A stretch of DNA of 9,109 bases from Bacteroidales bacterium (GTDB lineage Bacteria > Bacteroidota > Bacteroidia > Bacteroidales > JALTDM01): positions 1 to 9,109 of the forward strand of contig JALTEO010000158.1 in the NCBI GenBank assembly GCA_027073875.1. Direction: 5' to 3'. Position 1 is the stretch's first letter. The number at the start of each line of letters is the position of its first letter. The translations under genes and the position numbers were made by a program. Positions 1-6,046 of the stretch are shown here, in pieces. The notes under the pieces were generated by a model. That model ran no database searches. It was not told where the DNA came from and saw nothing but the letters and a program-made list of their open reading frames with translations.

Positions 1-359
1 AATGCAACGCCAAGAACAGCACAGTTAGTCGTAATCAGCGGTAAATAAACCCCTAATGCCTGATAAAGCGATGGGCTGACTTTTTTAAGAATAATTTCTA
101 CCATTTGCACCAAAGCGGCAATAACCAAGATGTAAGATATTGTCCTCATAAAGACAATATTAAACGGAACCAAGATGTATTGATTTAACAGCCATGTAAC
201 AATGGTAGCAATGGTAATTACAAAAATAACAGCACCTGTCATTCCTACCGAAGTAGAGATTTTATTTGAAACACCAAGAAACGGACATACGCCCAAAAAT
301 TGTGAAAGAATAATATTCTGTACAAAAATGGCGGCAATAATAATAACTACATATTCCAT
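1..359 (-). CDS. rnfA: RnfA, membrane subunit of Rnf complex (partial, C-terminus cut by window edge)
   Basis: Integral membrane subunit of the ion-translocating ferredoxin:NAD+ oxidoreductase. An ATG at 357-359 opens a frame that stays open to base 1 and gives 119 residues of the usual ~190. The visible part holds hydrophobic helices and the two family motifs: FLGVCPFLG with Cys25 and YLPLITTNCAVLG with Cys113. In the family (RnfA/RnfE, NqrE/NqrD) such cysteines from the two paralogous subunits together hold an iron-sulfur cluster inside the membrane; that role is taken from family knowledge. It is the last visible gene of the operon, 10 bases after the rnfE stop, with no Shine-Dalgarno-like sequence in front. 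The lack of a stop is due to the window end, not to truncation in the genome as far as can be seen. RnfA rather than RnfE because the true RnfE lies next to it and the motif details fit RnfA. Confidence 0.95.
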   Translation of the reverse strand, partial: MEYVVIIIAAIFVQNIILSQFLGVCPFLGVSNKISTSVGMTGAVIFVITIATIVTWLLNQYILVPFNIVFMRTISYILVIAALVQMVEIILKKVSPSLYQALGVYLPLITTNCAVLGVA

Positions 360-369
360 AATAAAAAAT

Positions 370-954
370 TTAAGCTTTTTTCAATTTATTAATAATCGCT
401 ATTAAATAACCCAAGGCAATGAAAGCACCCGGAGCTAAAACAAACACCAGCATACCATCGTTATCACCTATAAATTTCATTCCGAGAATAGAACCGTTCC
501 CTAAAATTTCGCGGATAGAACCAAGCAAAAATAAGGCAAATGTAAAACCAAGTCCCATTCCTAATCCATCAATAATTGATGCCCAAATGCTATTTTTTGA
601 TGCAAATGCTTCGGCACGCCCCAGAACAATACAGTTAACAACAATAAGCGGGATATATAATCCTAACTGTTCGTGTAAAGCCGGCAGATAGGCATTCATT
701 GACAAATCTACAATGGTAACAAACGAAGCAATAATTACAATAAATGATGGTATCCTGACTTTATCCGGAATAACATTTTTAACTAAGGAGATGGCAAGAT
801 TGGACATCACAAGGACAAAAGCTGTAGCCAATCCCATTCCCAGTCCGTTAATTGCCGAAGTGGTTGTGCCGAGTGTAGGACACATTCCCAAAAGCAAAAC
901 AAATACAGGATTCTCTTTGATAAATCCTTTCGTAAAATTTTTCCATTGATTCAT
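370..954 (-). CDS. rnfE: RnfE, membrane subunit of Rnf complex
   Basis: Integral membrane subunit of the Rnf complex, paralogous to RnfA; the two pack as an inverted pair in the membrane core. 194 residues, close to the family's usual ~200. It starts MNQWKNFTKGFIKENPVFV, where the short amphipathic lead with F-KENP is typical of RnfE. Family motifs are LLGMCPTLGTTTSA (residues 21-34, Cys25) and YIPLIVVNCIVLGRAEAFAS (100-119, Cys108). These match the Cys25/Cys113 pair of the neighbouring RnfA, consistent with a shared iron-sulfur site between the two proteins. About six hydrophobic stretches span the length, and the C-terminus ends in a basic NKLKKA. The ATG at 954 is one base after the rnfG stop and is preceded by AAGGAGG nine bases upstream, so the start is well supported and translation is probably coupled to rnfG. 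Confidence 0.95.
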   Translation of the reverse strand: MNQWKNFTKGFIKENPVFVLLLGMCPTLGTTTSAINGLGMGLATAFVLVMSNLAISLVKNVIPDKVRIPSFIVIIASFVTIVDLSMNAYLPALHEQLGLYIPLIVVNCIVLGRAEAFASKNSIWASIIDGLGMGLGFTFALFLLGSIREILGNGSILGMKFIGDNDGMLVFVLAPGAFIALGYLIAIINKLKKA

Positions 955-955
955 T

Positions 956-1534
956 TTATTTGCCCTCCTTTAATAATGTTTTATATGCACGGTCAACAGC
1001 ATCGCAAAATGCACGCGACGAGATAGTTGCCGCCGTAATAGCATCCACATCGCCACCGTCTTTTTTTACCACCAACTTAAAATCTTTTGGATTTTTTCCG
1101 TTAAACTGGTCTTTAAATTTTGGTGTTGTCATTTTGCTGCCAAGTCCGGGCGTTTCAGAATGCGACAAAACAGCAATATTCTGAATAACTAAATCCGGAG
1201 AAAAACCGACCATTAATTCAACTAATCCGCCAAATCCCTTGTTGGTAAATGTTTTAACAGCATATCCGATTAATTTTCCGTCTTTTTTAGCAGGATAAAC
1301 CTCTAAAGAGTCCGTGTTATCGTATGCCATCACCTTATACATATCAGCATTAGGATCATTAGTAAATCCCGGAACTACTTGCCCTATGGCATCCAGTTTT
1401 TTCTTTAACAGCGATTGTTCAATAGGTCCTTTTGTTATTTTATAAACATAAGCCAGTGCAGCAGAAGCAATTAAGGTGACCAACAATAATGTCAGCACCA
1501 TTGACAAGAATGTAGATTCAACTTTTTTAGCCAT
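956..1534 (-). CDS. rnfG: RnfG, FMN-carrying subunit of Rnf complex
   Basis: Periplasm-facing subunit of Rnf that carries covalent FMN in the electron path between the membrane subunits. 192 residues from the ATG at 1532-1534. A single N-terminal helix (about residues 10-30) anchors it, and the rest is a soluble FMN-binding domain (PF04205 type). Conserved features are the SHSETPGLGSK stretch and the flavinylation region DAITAATISS near the C-terminus; the modified threonine would be the second Thr of TAAT (Thr170 in this numbering). The usual motif is S/T-G-A-T, so the Gly is Ala here. An in-frame TTG at 1552 would add six residues, but the ATG is preceded by GGGGAGG nine bases upstream and is clearly better. 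The gene overlaps the end of rnfD by eight bases (ATGGCTAA) and ends one base before rnfE. The FMN transferase ApbE that would load it is not in the window. Confidence 0.93.
   Translation of the reverse strand: MAKKVESTFLSMVLTLLLVTLIASAALAYVYKITKGPIEQSLLKKKLDAIGQVVPGFTNDPNADMYKVMAYDNTDSLEVYPAKKDGKLIGYAVKTFTNKGFGGLVELMVGFSPDLVIQNIAVLSHSETPGLGSKMTTPKFKDQFNGKNPKDFKLVVKKDGGDVDAITAATISSRAFCDAVDRAYKTLLKEGK
964..970 (-). promoter_or_regulatory. Shine-Dalgarno site of rnfE
   Basis: AAGGAGG on the minus strand, nine bases before the rnfE ATG (952-954). It lies inside the last codons of rnfG (Lys-Glu-Gly). A full AGGAGG is unusual in Bacteroidetes, where most genes lack one. It fixes the rnfE start and suggests reinitiation after rnfG. 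Confidence 0.7.
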
Positions 1535-2528
1535 TTTTCTTAACCTCCCCAAATCGTTTAGGTTTAAAATACATATTAATTAAAGGTACAAAAGCATTCA
1601 TTATTAATATGGCAAAAGACACGCCCTCAGGATAAGCACCAAAGACACGAATTAATACCGTAATAACTCCTATTCCAATACCATAAATAATCATTCCCCA
1701 CCCGGACATTGGCGAAGTAACCATATCAGTAGCCATAAATACAGCTCCAAGCATCAATCCACCTGCCAAAAGATGAAATACAGGGTCGGCATAATGTTCC
1801 GGATTGGTTAAATATAAAATACCGGTAAACAAAAATACTGTTACTAAGATGCTTGTAGGAATATGCCAAGAGATAATCTTTTTCGACAGCAGATAAATAC
1901 CGCCAATGATAACTGCAATGGCAGATACTTCACCTAATGAACCACCAATAGACCCTAAAAACATATCCCAATATGTTGGTAATTTGTCAAAAAGCTGCGA
2001 CATTGTATCGCCATTTTTAAGTCCTTCTTTTAACATACCGAGCGGTGTTGCTCCTGTTTGTACATCAACCATTGTCATTCTGTTAATGATAGGTTTTGGC
2101 CACGATGTCATTTGCACAGGAAATGAAATTAACAGAAAAACACGACCTACCAATGCCGGATTAAACGGATTGTTTCCTAAGCCGCCAAATGACATTTTAC
2201 CAATGCCGATAGCTACCAATGCACCAATAACTACCATCCATAAAGGCAAATTTGACGGTACATTAAACGCCAACAGCATTCCCGTAATCAGTGCAGAGCC
2301 ATCGGAAATAGTCGGTTTTACTTTTAGTAAAAATTTCTGTATAGACCACTCAAAAATAAGTGCCGATGCAACAGAAACCAGTGTTACCAACAATGCACCT
2401 AATCCAAAATAAAGGATAGAAACAGCAAACATAGGTAACATGGCAATTACTACCGCATACATGATTTTCGAAATGGACTGACCGCTGTGAATATGCGGTG
2501 AATAAGATATTGTTAACGGTTTTTTCAT
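1527..2528 (-). CDS. rnfD: RnfD, FMN-carrying membrane subunit of Rnf complex
   Basis: Polytopic membrane subunit of Rnf, related to NqrB, that carries a covalent FMN. 333 residues, within the family range. Family motifs are SPHIHSG near the N-terminus (10-16), DGSALITGMLLAFNVP (76-91), GGLGNNPFNPALVGRV (115-130), the flavinylation motif TGATPL (158-163, FMN expected on Thr161) and FMATDMVTSPMS (264-275). Eight to ten hydrophobic helices surround these. The ATG at 2528 overlaps the rnfC stop in an ATGA and has GAGAGAGG eight bases upstream. The stop at 1527 lies inside the start of rnfG. A ferredoxin-linked RnfB and a RnfC in the same operon show that this is Rnf and not the related Na+-NQR. 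The coupling ion (Na+ or H+) cannot be told from this sequence. Confidence 0.96.
   Translation of the reverse strand: MKKPLTISYSPHIHSGQSISKIMYAVVIAMLPMFAVSILYFGLGALLVTLVSVASALIFEWSIQKFLLKVKPTISDGSALITGMLLAFNVPSNLPLWMVVIGALVAIGIGKMSFGGLGNNPFNPALVGRVFLLISFPVQMTSWPKPIINRMTMVDVQTGATPLGMLKEGLKNGDTMSQLFDKLPTYWDMFLGSIGGSLGEVSAIAVIIGGIYLLSKKIISWHIPTSILVTVFLFTGILYLTNPEHYADPVFHLLAGGLMLGAVFMATDMVTSPMSGWGMIIYGIGIGVITVLIRVFGAYPEGVSFAILIMNAFVPLINMYFKPKRFGEVKKNG
1544..1550 (-). promoter_or_regulatory. Shine-Dalgarno site of rnfG
   Basis: GGGGAGG on the minus strand, nine bases before the ATG at 1532-1534 and inside the last codons of rnfD. It decides for the ATG over the upstream TTG at 1552, because the TTG lies before this site and has none of its own. 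Confidence 0.7.
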
Positions 2529-3868
2529 TTTTGTTTCCTCTCTCTGATTATTTTGTTAACAGTTGATTTTCCTAACCTGATAAAATCCAATAATGGTCTG
2601 TATGCAGGGCAAATAAAGCTGCAAGAACCACATTCGATACAATCGAGTACTTGTTCTTTTTCTGTCCTTTCATAATTCTTATGATCAACCAGATTCATCA
2701 GTAAAAACGGTTCCAGTCCTTGTGGACAAACCGAAACACATTTGGCACAACGAATACAATCGTGATACTCAGTACGATGCGATTCCGTTTCATCAAAAAA
2801 TAAGATACCGGAAGTACTTTTAATAACCGGAATATCAACAGATGGTAGTGCTTTTCCGGTCATTGGTCCGCCGGCAATAATTTTACCGGTATTTTCAGGA
2901 ATACCACCGGCTTTTTCAATTAAATCGGTAAAAGGTGTTCCGATGCGAACAATAAAATTACCCGGATTTTTGATATGTTTTCCACTAACGGTAACAGCCC
3001 TCTCAATCAACGGCATATTTTTTTGAACAGCCCGATAAACGGCAATGGTTGTTCCTACATTTTGCACAACTGCACCTACGGCAATTGGCAATGCTCCGGA
3101 AGGTACTTCACGATTAATAAGTGCTTTTATTAACTGTTTTTCACCACCTTGTGGATATTTTACTTTCAGTGGTTGTACGGTAATACCCGAATATTCTTTG
3201 GTTAGTTCCGTTAAGTACTTGATAGCTTCCGGCTTATTATTCTCAATCCCGATAATTGCCCTATCAACACTAAGGGCTTTCATCAGAATTTTTGTTCCCA
3301 CCATCAATTCGTGTCCCATTTCTAACATACCGCGATTATCAATGGTTAGGTACGGTTCACATTCTACGCCATTGATAATAACTACATCAGCTTTCATCCC
3401 TTTTGGTGGCGACAACTTGATATGAGTAGGAAAAGTAGCACCACCCAGTCCTACTACGCCGGCAGCTTTTATTTTTGCAATTATTTCTTCGGCAGTGAAA
3501 GGAATATCTTTTTTCAAATCATTACTTAAGTCAACACCGTCAACCCATTGATCTTCTTCTACCTTTTTGATAATTACAGCCGTTCTCTTATAGCCGGAAC
3601 TATCTAATATTTCGTCTATTTTTTGTATTTTACCTGTTACAGGTGAATGTGTATTGGCAGAAATAAATGCTTTGCCTTCTGCAATCAGTTGTCCTGTTTT
3701 TACGGTTTGTCCTTTTTCCACAACTAATTGAGGCGGTGCACCCAAATGTTGGGTTATGGGAATTACTACCGATTTAGGAAGAGGTAAGCGTTCAAATGGT
3801 TTGTCTGCCGAAAATTTATTTTCGGGAGGATGAACGCCACCTTTTGTAAATGTTTTCAACGCTACCAT
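2525..3868 (-). CDS. rnfC: RnfC, NADH-side Fe-S flavoprotein subunit of Rnf complex
   Basis: Peripheral cytoplasmic subunit where NAD(H) meets the complex; by family knowledge it binds FMN, NADH and two [4Fe-4S] clusters. 447 residues. Visible in order: FTKGGVHPPENK at 7-18, typical of the RnfC N-terminus; a barrel/hybrid-motif stretch with HSPVTGKI (74-81); the glycine-rich nucleotide/FMN site GVVGLGGATFPTHIK (137-151), as in NuoF; INGVECEPYLTIDNR (165-179); an SLBB-like region around 290-340; and two ferredoxin motifs, CIRCAKCVSVCP (Cys371, 374, 377, 381) and CIECGSCSFICP (Cys410, 413, 416, 420). It ends soon after, so the long repeat-rich C-terminal tail of enterobacterial RsxC is absent. 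It begins three bases after the rnfB stop, with CAGAGG eight bases upstream, and overlaps rnfD by four bases. Confidence 0.97.
   Translation of the reverse strand: MVALKTFTKGGVHPPENKFSADKPFERLPLPKSVVIPITQHLGAPPQLVVEKGQTVKTGQLIAEGKAFISANTHSPVTGKIQKIDEILDSSGYKRTAVIIKKVEEDQWVDGVDLSNDLKKDIPFTAEEIIAKIKAAGVVGLGGATFPTHIKLSPPKGMKADVVIINGVECEPYLTIDNRGMLEMGHELMVGTKILMKALSVDRAIIGIENNKPEAIKYLTELTKEYSGITVQPLKVKYPQGGEKQLIKALINREVPSGALPIAVGAVVQNVGTTIAVYRAVQKNMPLIERAVTVSGKHIKNPGNFIVRIGTPFTDLIEKAGGIPENTGKIIAGGPMTGKALPSVDIPVIKSTSGILFFDETESHRTEYHDCIRCAKCVSVCPQGLEPFLLMNLVDHKNYERTEKEQVLDCIECGSCSFICPAYRPLLDFIRLGKSTVNKIIRERKQK
2537..2544 (-). promoter_or_regulatory. Shine-Dalgarno-like site of rnfD
   Basis: GAGAGAGG on the minus strand ends eight bases before the rnfD ATG (2526-2528) and lies in the 3' end of rnfC. 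It is weaker than the GGAGG sites of rnfG and rnfE, but the spacing is the same within one base. Confidence 0.5.
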
Positions 3869-3871
3869 ATT

Positions 3872-4834
3872 TTATTCCTCTGTTTTTTCTTGTTTGTTAT
3901 CATTACCTTCCGCTTTTTTTTCTGCTGCCGGTTGTTCTGTTTTTATTTCAATAGGTTTTTCCGTTTTGTTGGCAACTTTCTTTTTCTCCGGTTTGGGTTT
4001 TCGTGGCGGGAAATTCACTTCCCAAATAGCATTGGTTGGACATACCTCAACGCATGCCCGACACAATACACATTTTTCAAAATCAATATAAGAAAGATTG
4101 TCTTTAATCGTAATCGCATCAAATTTACAAGCATCATAGCATAATCCACACGAAATACACGCTACTTGACAAGATTTCTTTGCCGGTCCCGCTGCATCGT
4201 GATTAACACAACTAACAAAAATCTTTCGATCTTTTTTGCCTAATGTCCGTAGCTCAATAATGTCTTTCGGACAAGCTTCAACACAAGCACCACAAGCAGT
4301 ACATTTATCTTCTCTAACCACAGGTAACTTTGTGTTTTCGTCCATATAAATAGCATCAAAATCACAAGCAGCTACACAATCGCCAAGCCCAAGACAGCCA
4401 TAAGAACAACCTGTTTCGCCCATATAAAGTGCCGATTCCATAGCACAAGAAGTAGCAGCACCCAAAGGACCTTCATAACTATTTACCTTAGGACGATGCT
4501 CAGGAGTTCCATTACAACGGACAACTGCAACTATTCTCTTTTGCTCAGGAACTTCCTGTCCAAGAATAGTAGCTACTTTTGCCATAACATCATTCCCGCC
4601 AACAGGACAATACAAATCATCTAAATTATCGGCTTTAACCGTAGCTTCGGCAAAAGCTCGACAACCCGGATAACCGCAACCGCCACAATTGGCACTGGGC
4701 AATGCTTCTTCTACTTCGTCAATTCTCGGATCTTCGTAAACCTTAAATTTTTGAGATACAAAATAAAGAATAACTGCCGAAATCAATCCCACAGCACTTA
4801 AAGTAATTATCGTAATAAGTATTACATTATCCAT
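3872..4834 (-). CDS. rnfB: RnfB, long polyferredoxin subunit of Rnf complex
   Basis: Membrane-anchored iron-sulfur subunit that takes electrons from, or gives them to, ferredoxin on the cytoplasmic side. 320 residues, much longer than the ~190 of proteobacterial RsxB. One N-terminal helix (about 4-27) is followed by a [4Fe-4S] domain ANCGGCGYPGC plus Cys76 (Cys50, 53, 58, 76). Then come CSYGCLGLGDCVAAC (143-157), CTACGACVEACP (178-189), CQVACISCGLCYDAC (222-236) and CVLCRACVEVCP (255-266). Single cysteines at 107, 130 and 209 bring the total to 24, enough for at most six [4Fe-4S] clusters. Residues 274-320 form a tail of Lys, Glu and Pro with little else. The long form is known from Bacteroidetes, Clostridia and Thermotoga. 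The ATG at 4834 is four bases after the rseC stop. As the first structural gene of the set, it gives the order B-C-D-G-E-A. Confidence 0.96.
   Translation of the reverse strand: MDNVILITIITLSAVGLISAVILYFVSQKFKVYEDPRIDEVEEALPSANCGGCGYPGCRAFAEATVKADNLDDLYCPVGGNDVMAKVATILGQEVPEQKRIVAVVRCNGTPEHRPKVNSYEGPLGAATSCAMESALYMGETGCSYGCLGLGDCVAACDFDAIYMDENTKLPVVREDKCTACGACVEACPKDIIELRTLGKKDRKIFVSCVNHDAAGPAKKSCQVACISCGLCYDACKFDAITIKDNLSYIDFEKCVLCRACVEVCPTNAIWEVNFPPRKPKPEKKKVANKTEKPIEIKTEQPAAEKKAEGNDNKQEKTEE
3877..3880 (-). promoter_or_regulatory. Shine-Dalgarno-like site of rnfC
   Basis: GAGG on the minus strand, eight bases before the rnfC ATG (3866-3868) and inside the last codons of rnfB. Short on its own; it counts mainly because the next three genes of the operon have the same arrangement. 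Confidence 0.4.
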
Positions 4835-4838
4835 AACT

Positions 4839-5252
4839 CTATTTTATTGAAAAGGTGAAAATCTTTCTAAATTTATTTTTAAGTAAATACAAAATCAGGT
4901 AATACGGAACCAGACTCCCTATTGACAGTAGTCCTGCCAATCCCTGTTTATTTGTCAATGCGTAAACAACAATCAAGACCGTTAAAACAACCAAAAACGG
5001 ATAAACATACCCTAAAAGCAATGCTTTAACTCCCAAGGACTCTTTCATCTCAACTTCCACTTTTTGTCCTAACTTATATTCTTTAGTAGGAAATTTGGAA
5101 ACTTCAATCACTTTTTCTTCTACATCAGAAACAGAACAAACACCATTAAGTTGACACGACAAACAGGCAGCTTTGGCTAAAACAGTAACTTCAACATATT
5201 TGTCATTGACCCCTTTTACAACACCTTCGTGATTAACTACCTTATTAGCCAT
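4839..5252 (-). CDS. rseC: RseC/MucC-family membrane protein, partner of Rnf
   Basis: Small membrane protein of the RseC/MucC family (PF04246). 137 residues. A soluble N-terminal part holds Cys30-x2-Cys33-x5-Cys39 (CLSCQLNGVC), the cysteine pattern of the family, and GQKVEVEMKES at 62-72. Two hydrophobic helices follow (about 75-98 and 104-124), and the C-terminus is basic. In E. coli, RseC is tied both to sigma-E control and, with the RsxABCDGE complex (the E. coli Rnf), to keeping SoxR reduced. Neither target is seen here. Its place as first gene of the rnf operon, four bases before rnfB, suggests that it helps assemble, load or modulate Rnf; that is an inference. The ATG at 5252 has no Shine-Dalgarno-like sequence. 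The gene is preceded by a 71-base spacer. Confidence 0.88.
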   Translation of the reverse strand: MANKVVNHEGVVKGVNDKYVEVTVLAKAACLSCQLNGVCSVSDVEEKVIEVSKFPTKEYKLGQKVEVEMKESLGVKALLLGYVYPFLVVLTVLIVVYALTNKQGLAGLLSIGSLVPYYLILYLLKNKFRKIFTFSIK

Positions 5253-5323
5253 TTTAAGTTTCTTTTAAATAAAAATGCAAATAAACAAAAAAAAGGAGCT
5301 CAAAAAGGGACAAAAATCATTTT
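5253..5323 (-). promoter_or_regulatory. AT-rich leader upstream of rseC-rnf operon (candidate promoter region)
   Basis: The only spacer in front of the rnf operon, 71 bases between the LysE-type gene and rseC. Read on the minus strand it contains TTTATTTG at 5285-5278, which misses the Bacteroidetes -7 consensus TAnnTTTG by one base, and a TTTG 15 bases further upstream where about 19-20 would be expected. The match is weak. No convincing terminator hairpin lies after the upstream stop, so the rnf genes could also be read through from the LysE-type gene or from farther up. Confidence 0.25.
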
Positions 5324-5947
5324 TTAATCAACAAAGAGAAAAATTATGGAAACAACTGCTAATAAGGCAATTAAAAGTCCTGATATTTTATTTATCCACC
5401 AAAGACTGCGTAGCCGAAACTTTTTTCTAAAGGCATTAATAGTAAACACCAATGAAAACCACCAAAGAAGTGCACCGACTAAAACGCTTATAACCATTAA
5501 TACCAGATAAGATGGATGTCCTGAATATTTAGTGAGCCCCAAGGTAGCAAATGAAGCAGCAAAAAACACAACGGTTAAAGGATTTGTAAGTGTCAGGAAA
5601 AAAGTAGATGCAAAATAACCTAAATAAGATCGTTTTCTTGTTGGTTTTCGTATTTGTGCAATTGGGTCGGTAAAAAACATTTTAACACCAACGACTATAA
5701 GAATCGTTCCACCAATAAGCCGGAAAGCATAATTGTGAGGATCTAATACAACAAAAGAAATTCCAAAGGCAGCCAAAACAGCATAGAAAGTATCTGCTAA
5801 TGCTGCACCAATTCCCGAAACCAAGCCAAAATTTCGCCCTTTATTTAGCGTTCTCTGAATACATAAAACACCAATGGGACCAACGGGAGCAGAAACAGAA
5901 ATCCCTAAAATTACTCCTTCTAAGATTACCAATAAGATTGTTCCCAT
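5324..5947 (-). CDS. LysE-family transporter (amino-acid/metabolite exporter)
   Basis: Inner-membrane exporter of the LysE/RhtB superfamily (PF01810), which pumps amino acids or related metabolites out of the cell; the substrate cannot be told. 207 residues from the ATG at 5945-5947, the family's usual length. Six hydrophobic stretches lie at about 3-24, 38-62, 72-92, 110-137, 147-170 and 186-205. The signature SAPVGPIGVLCIQRTLNKG (19-37) and GIGAALADTFYA (45-56) near the N-terminus, and LTLTNPLTVVFF in the fourth segment, are typical of the family. An in-frame TTG at 6004 would add 19 polar residues that the family does not have, and a promoter-like sequence would fall on it, so I reject it. 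The gene stands alone between radA and rseC, with spacers of 99 and 71 bases. A link to Rnf is not evident. Confidence 0.9.
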   Translation of the reverse strand: MGTILLVILEGVILGISVSAPVGPIGVLCIQRTLNKGRNFGLVSGIGAALADTFYAVLAAFGISFVVLDPHNYAFRLIGGTILIVVGVKMFFTDPIAQIRKPTRKRSYLGYFASTFFLTLTNPLTVVFFAASFATLGLTKYSGHPSYLVLMVISVLVGALLWWFSLVFTINAFRKKFRLRSLWWINKISGLLIALLAVVSIIFLFVD

Positions 5948-5986
5948 ACTACTTAAATAAAATCCATCGTTACTTTGTCGTGAGAA

Positions 5987-6018
5987 CAAATTCAATAAGG
6001 TCAATAAAAATCACCAAT
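5987..6018 (-). promoter_or_regulatory. Candidate promoter of the LysE-type gene
   Basis: On the minus strand, ATTG (6018-6015) is followed after 20 bases by TGAATTTG (5994-5987). This resembles the Bacteroidetes promoter (TTTG, 19-20 bases, TAnnTTTG) with one mismatch in each box. Transcription would begin around 5980, which leaves a short leader before the ATG at 5947 and would exclude the TTG start at 6004. The match is partial and the sequence is AT-rich, so chance is possible. Confidence 0.3.
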
Positions 6019-6046
6019 ATTGTCAGTTTTTCCTTCAAAATAACTC

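Noticed and set aside
1535..1552. TTG start for RnfG at 1552
   Set aside because: It adds six basic residues in front of a normal RnfG start, has no Shine-Dalgarno site, and would make the GGGGAGG before the ATG at 1534 pointless.
1906..2412. A 168-residue open frame on the plus strand opposite rnfD
   Set aside because: It lies wholly antisense to a well-conserved gene, its protein is rich in Pro, Thr, Ile and Ser without a recognisable domain, and it mirrors codon use of rnfD. The same holds for the other plus-strand frames over rnfC (3045-3425), rnfB, rnfE and radA.
1..5252. Na+-translocating NADH:quinone reductase (NQR) instead of Rnf
   Set aside because: RnfA/D/E/G have NQR counterparts, but the polyferredoxin RnfB and the Fe-S RnfC are specific to Rnf, and NqrA and NqrF are missing.
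5948..6004. TTG start for the LysE-type protein at 6004
   Set aside because: The 19 extra residues are polar and not seen in the family, and a promoter-like sequence overlaps this stretch. The ATG at 5947 gives the standard length.
6018..6046. Possible terminator hairpin after radA
   Set aside because: AGTTATTTT can pair with AAAAACT only with a bulge and almost only A-T pairs, and no T run follows.
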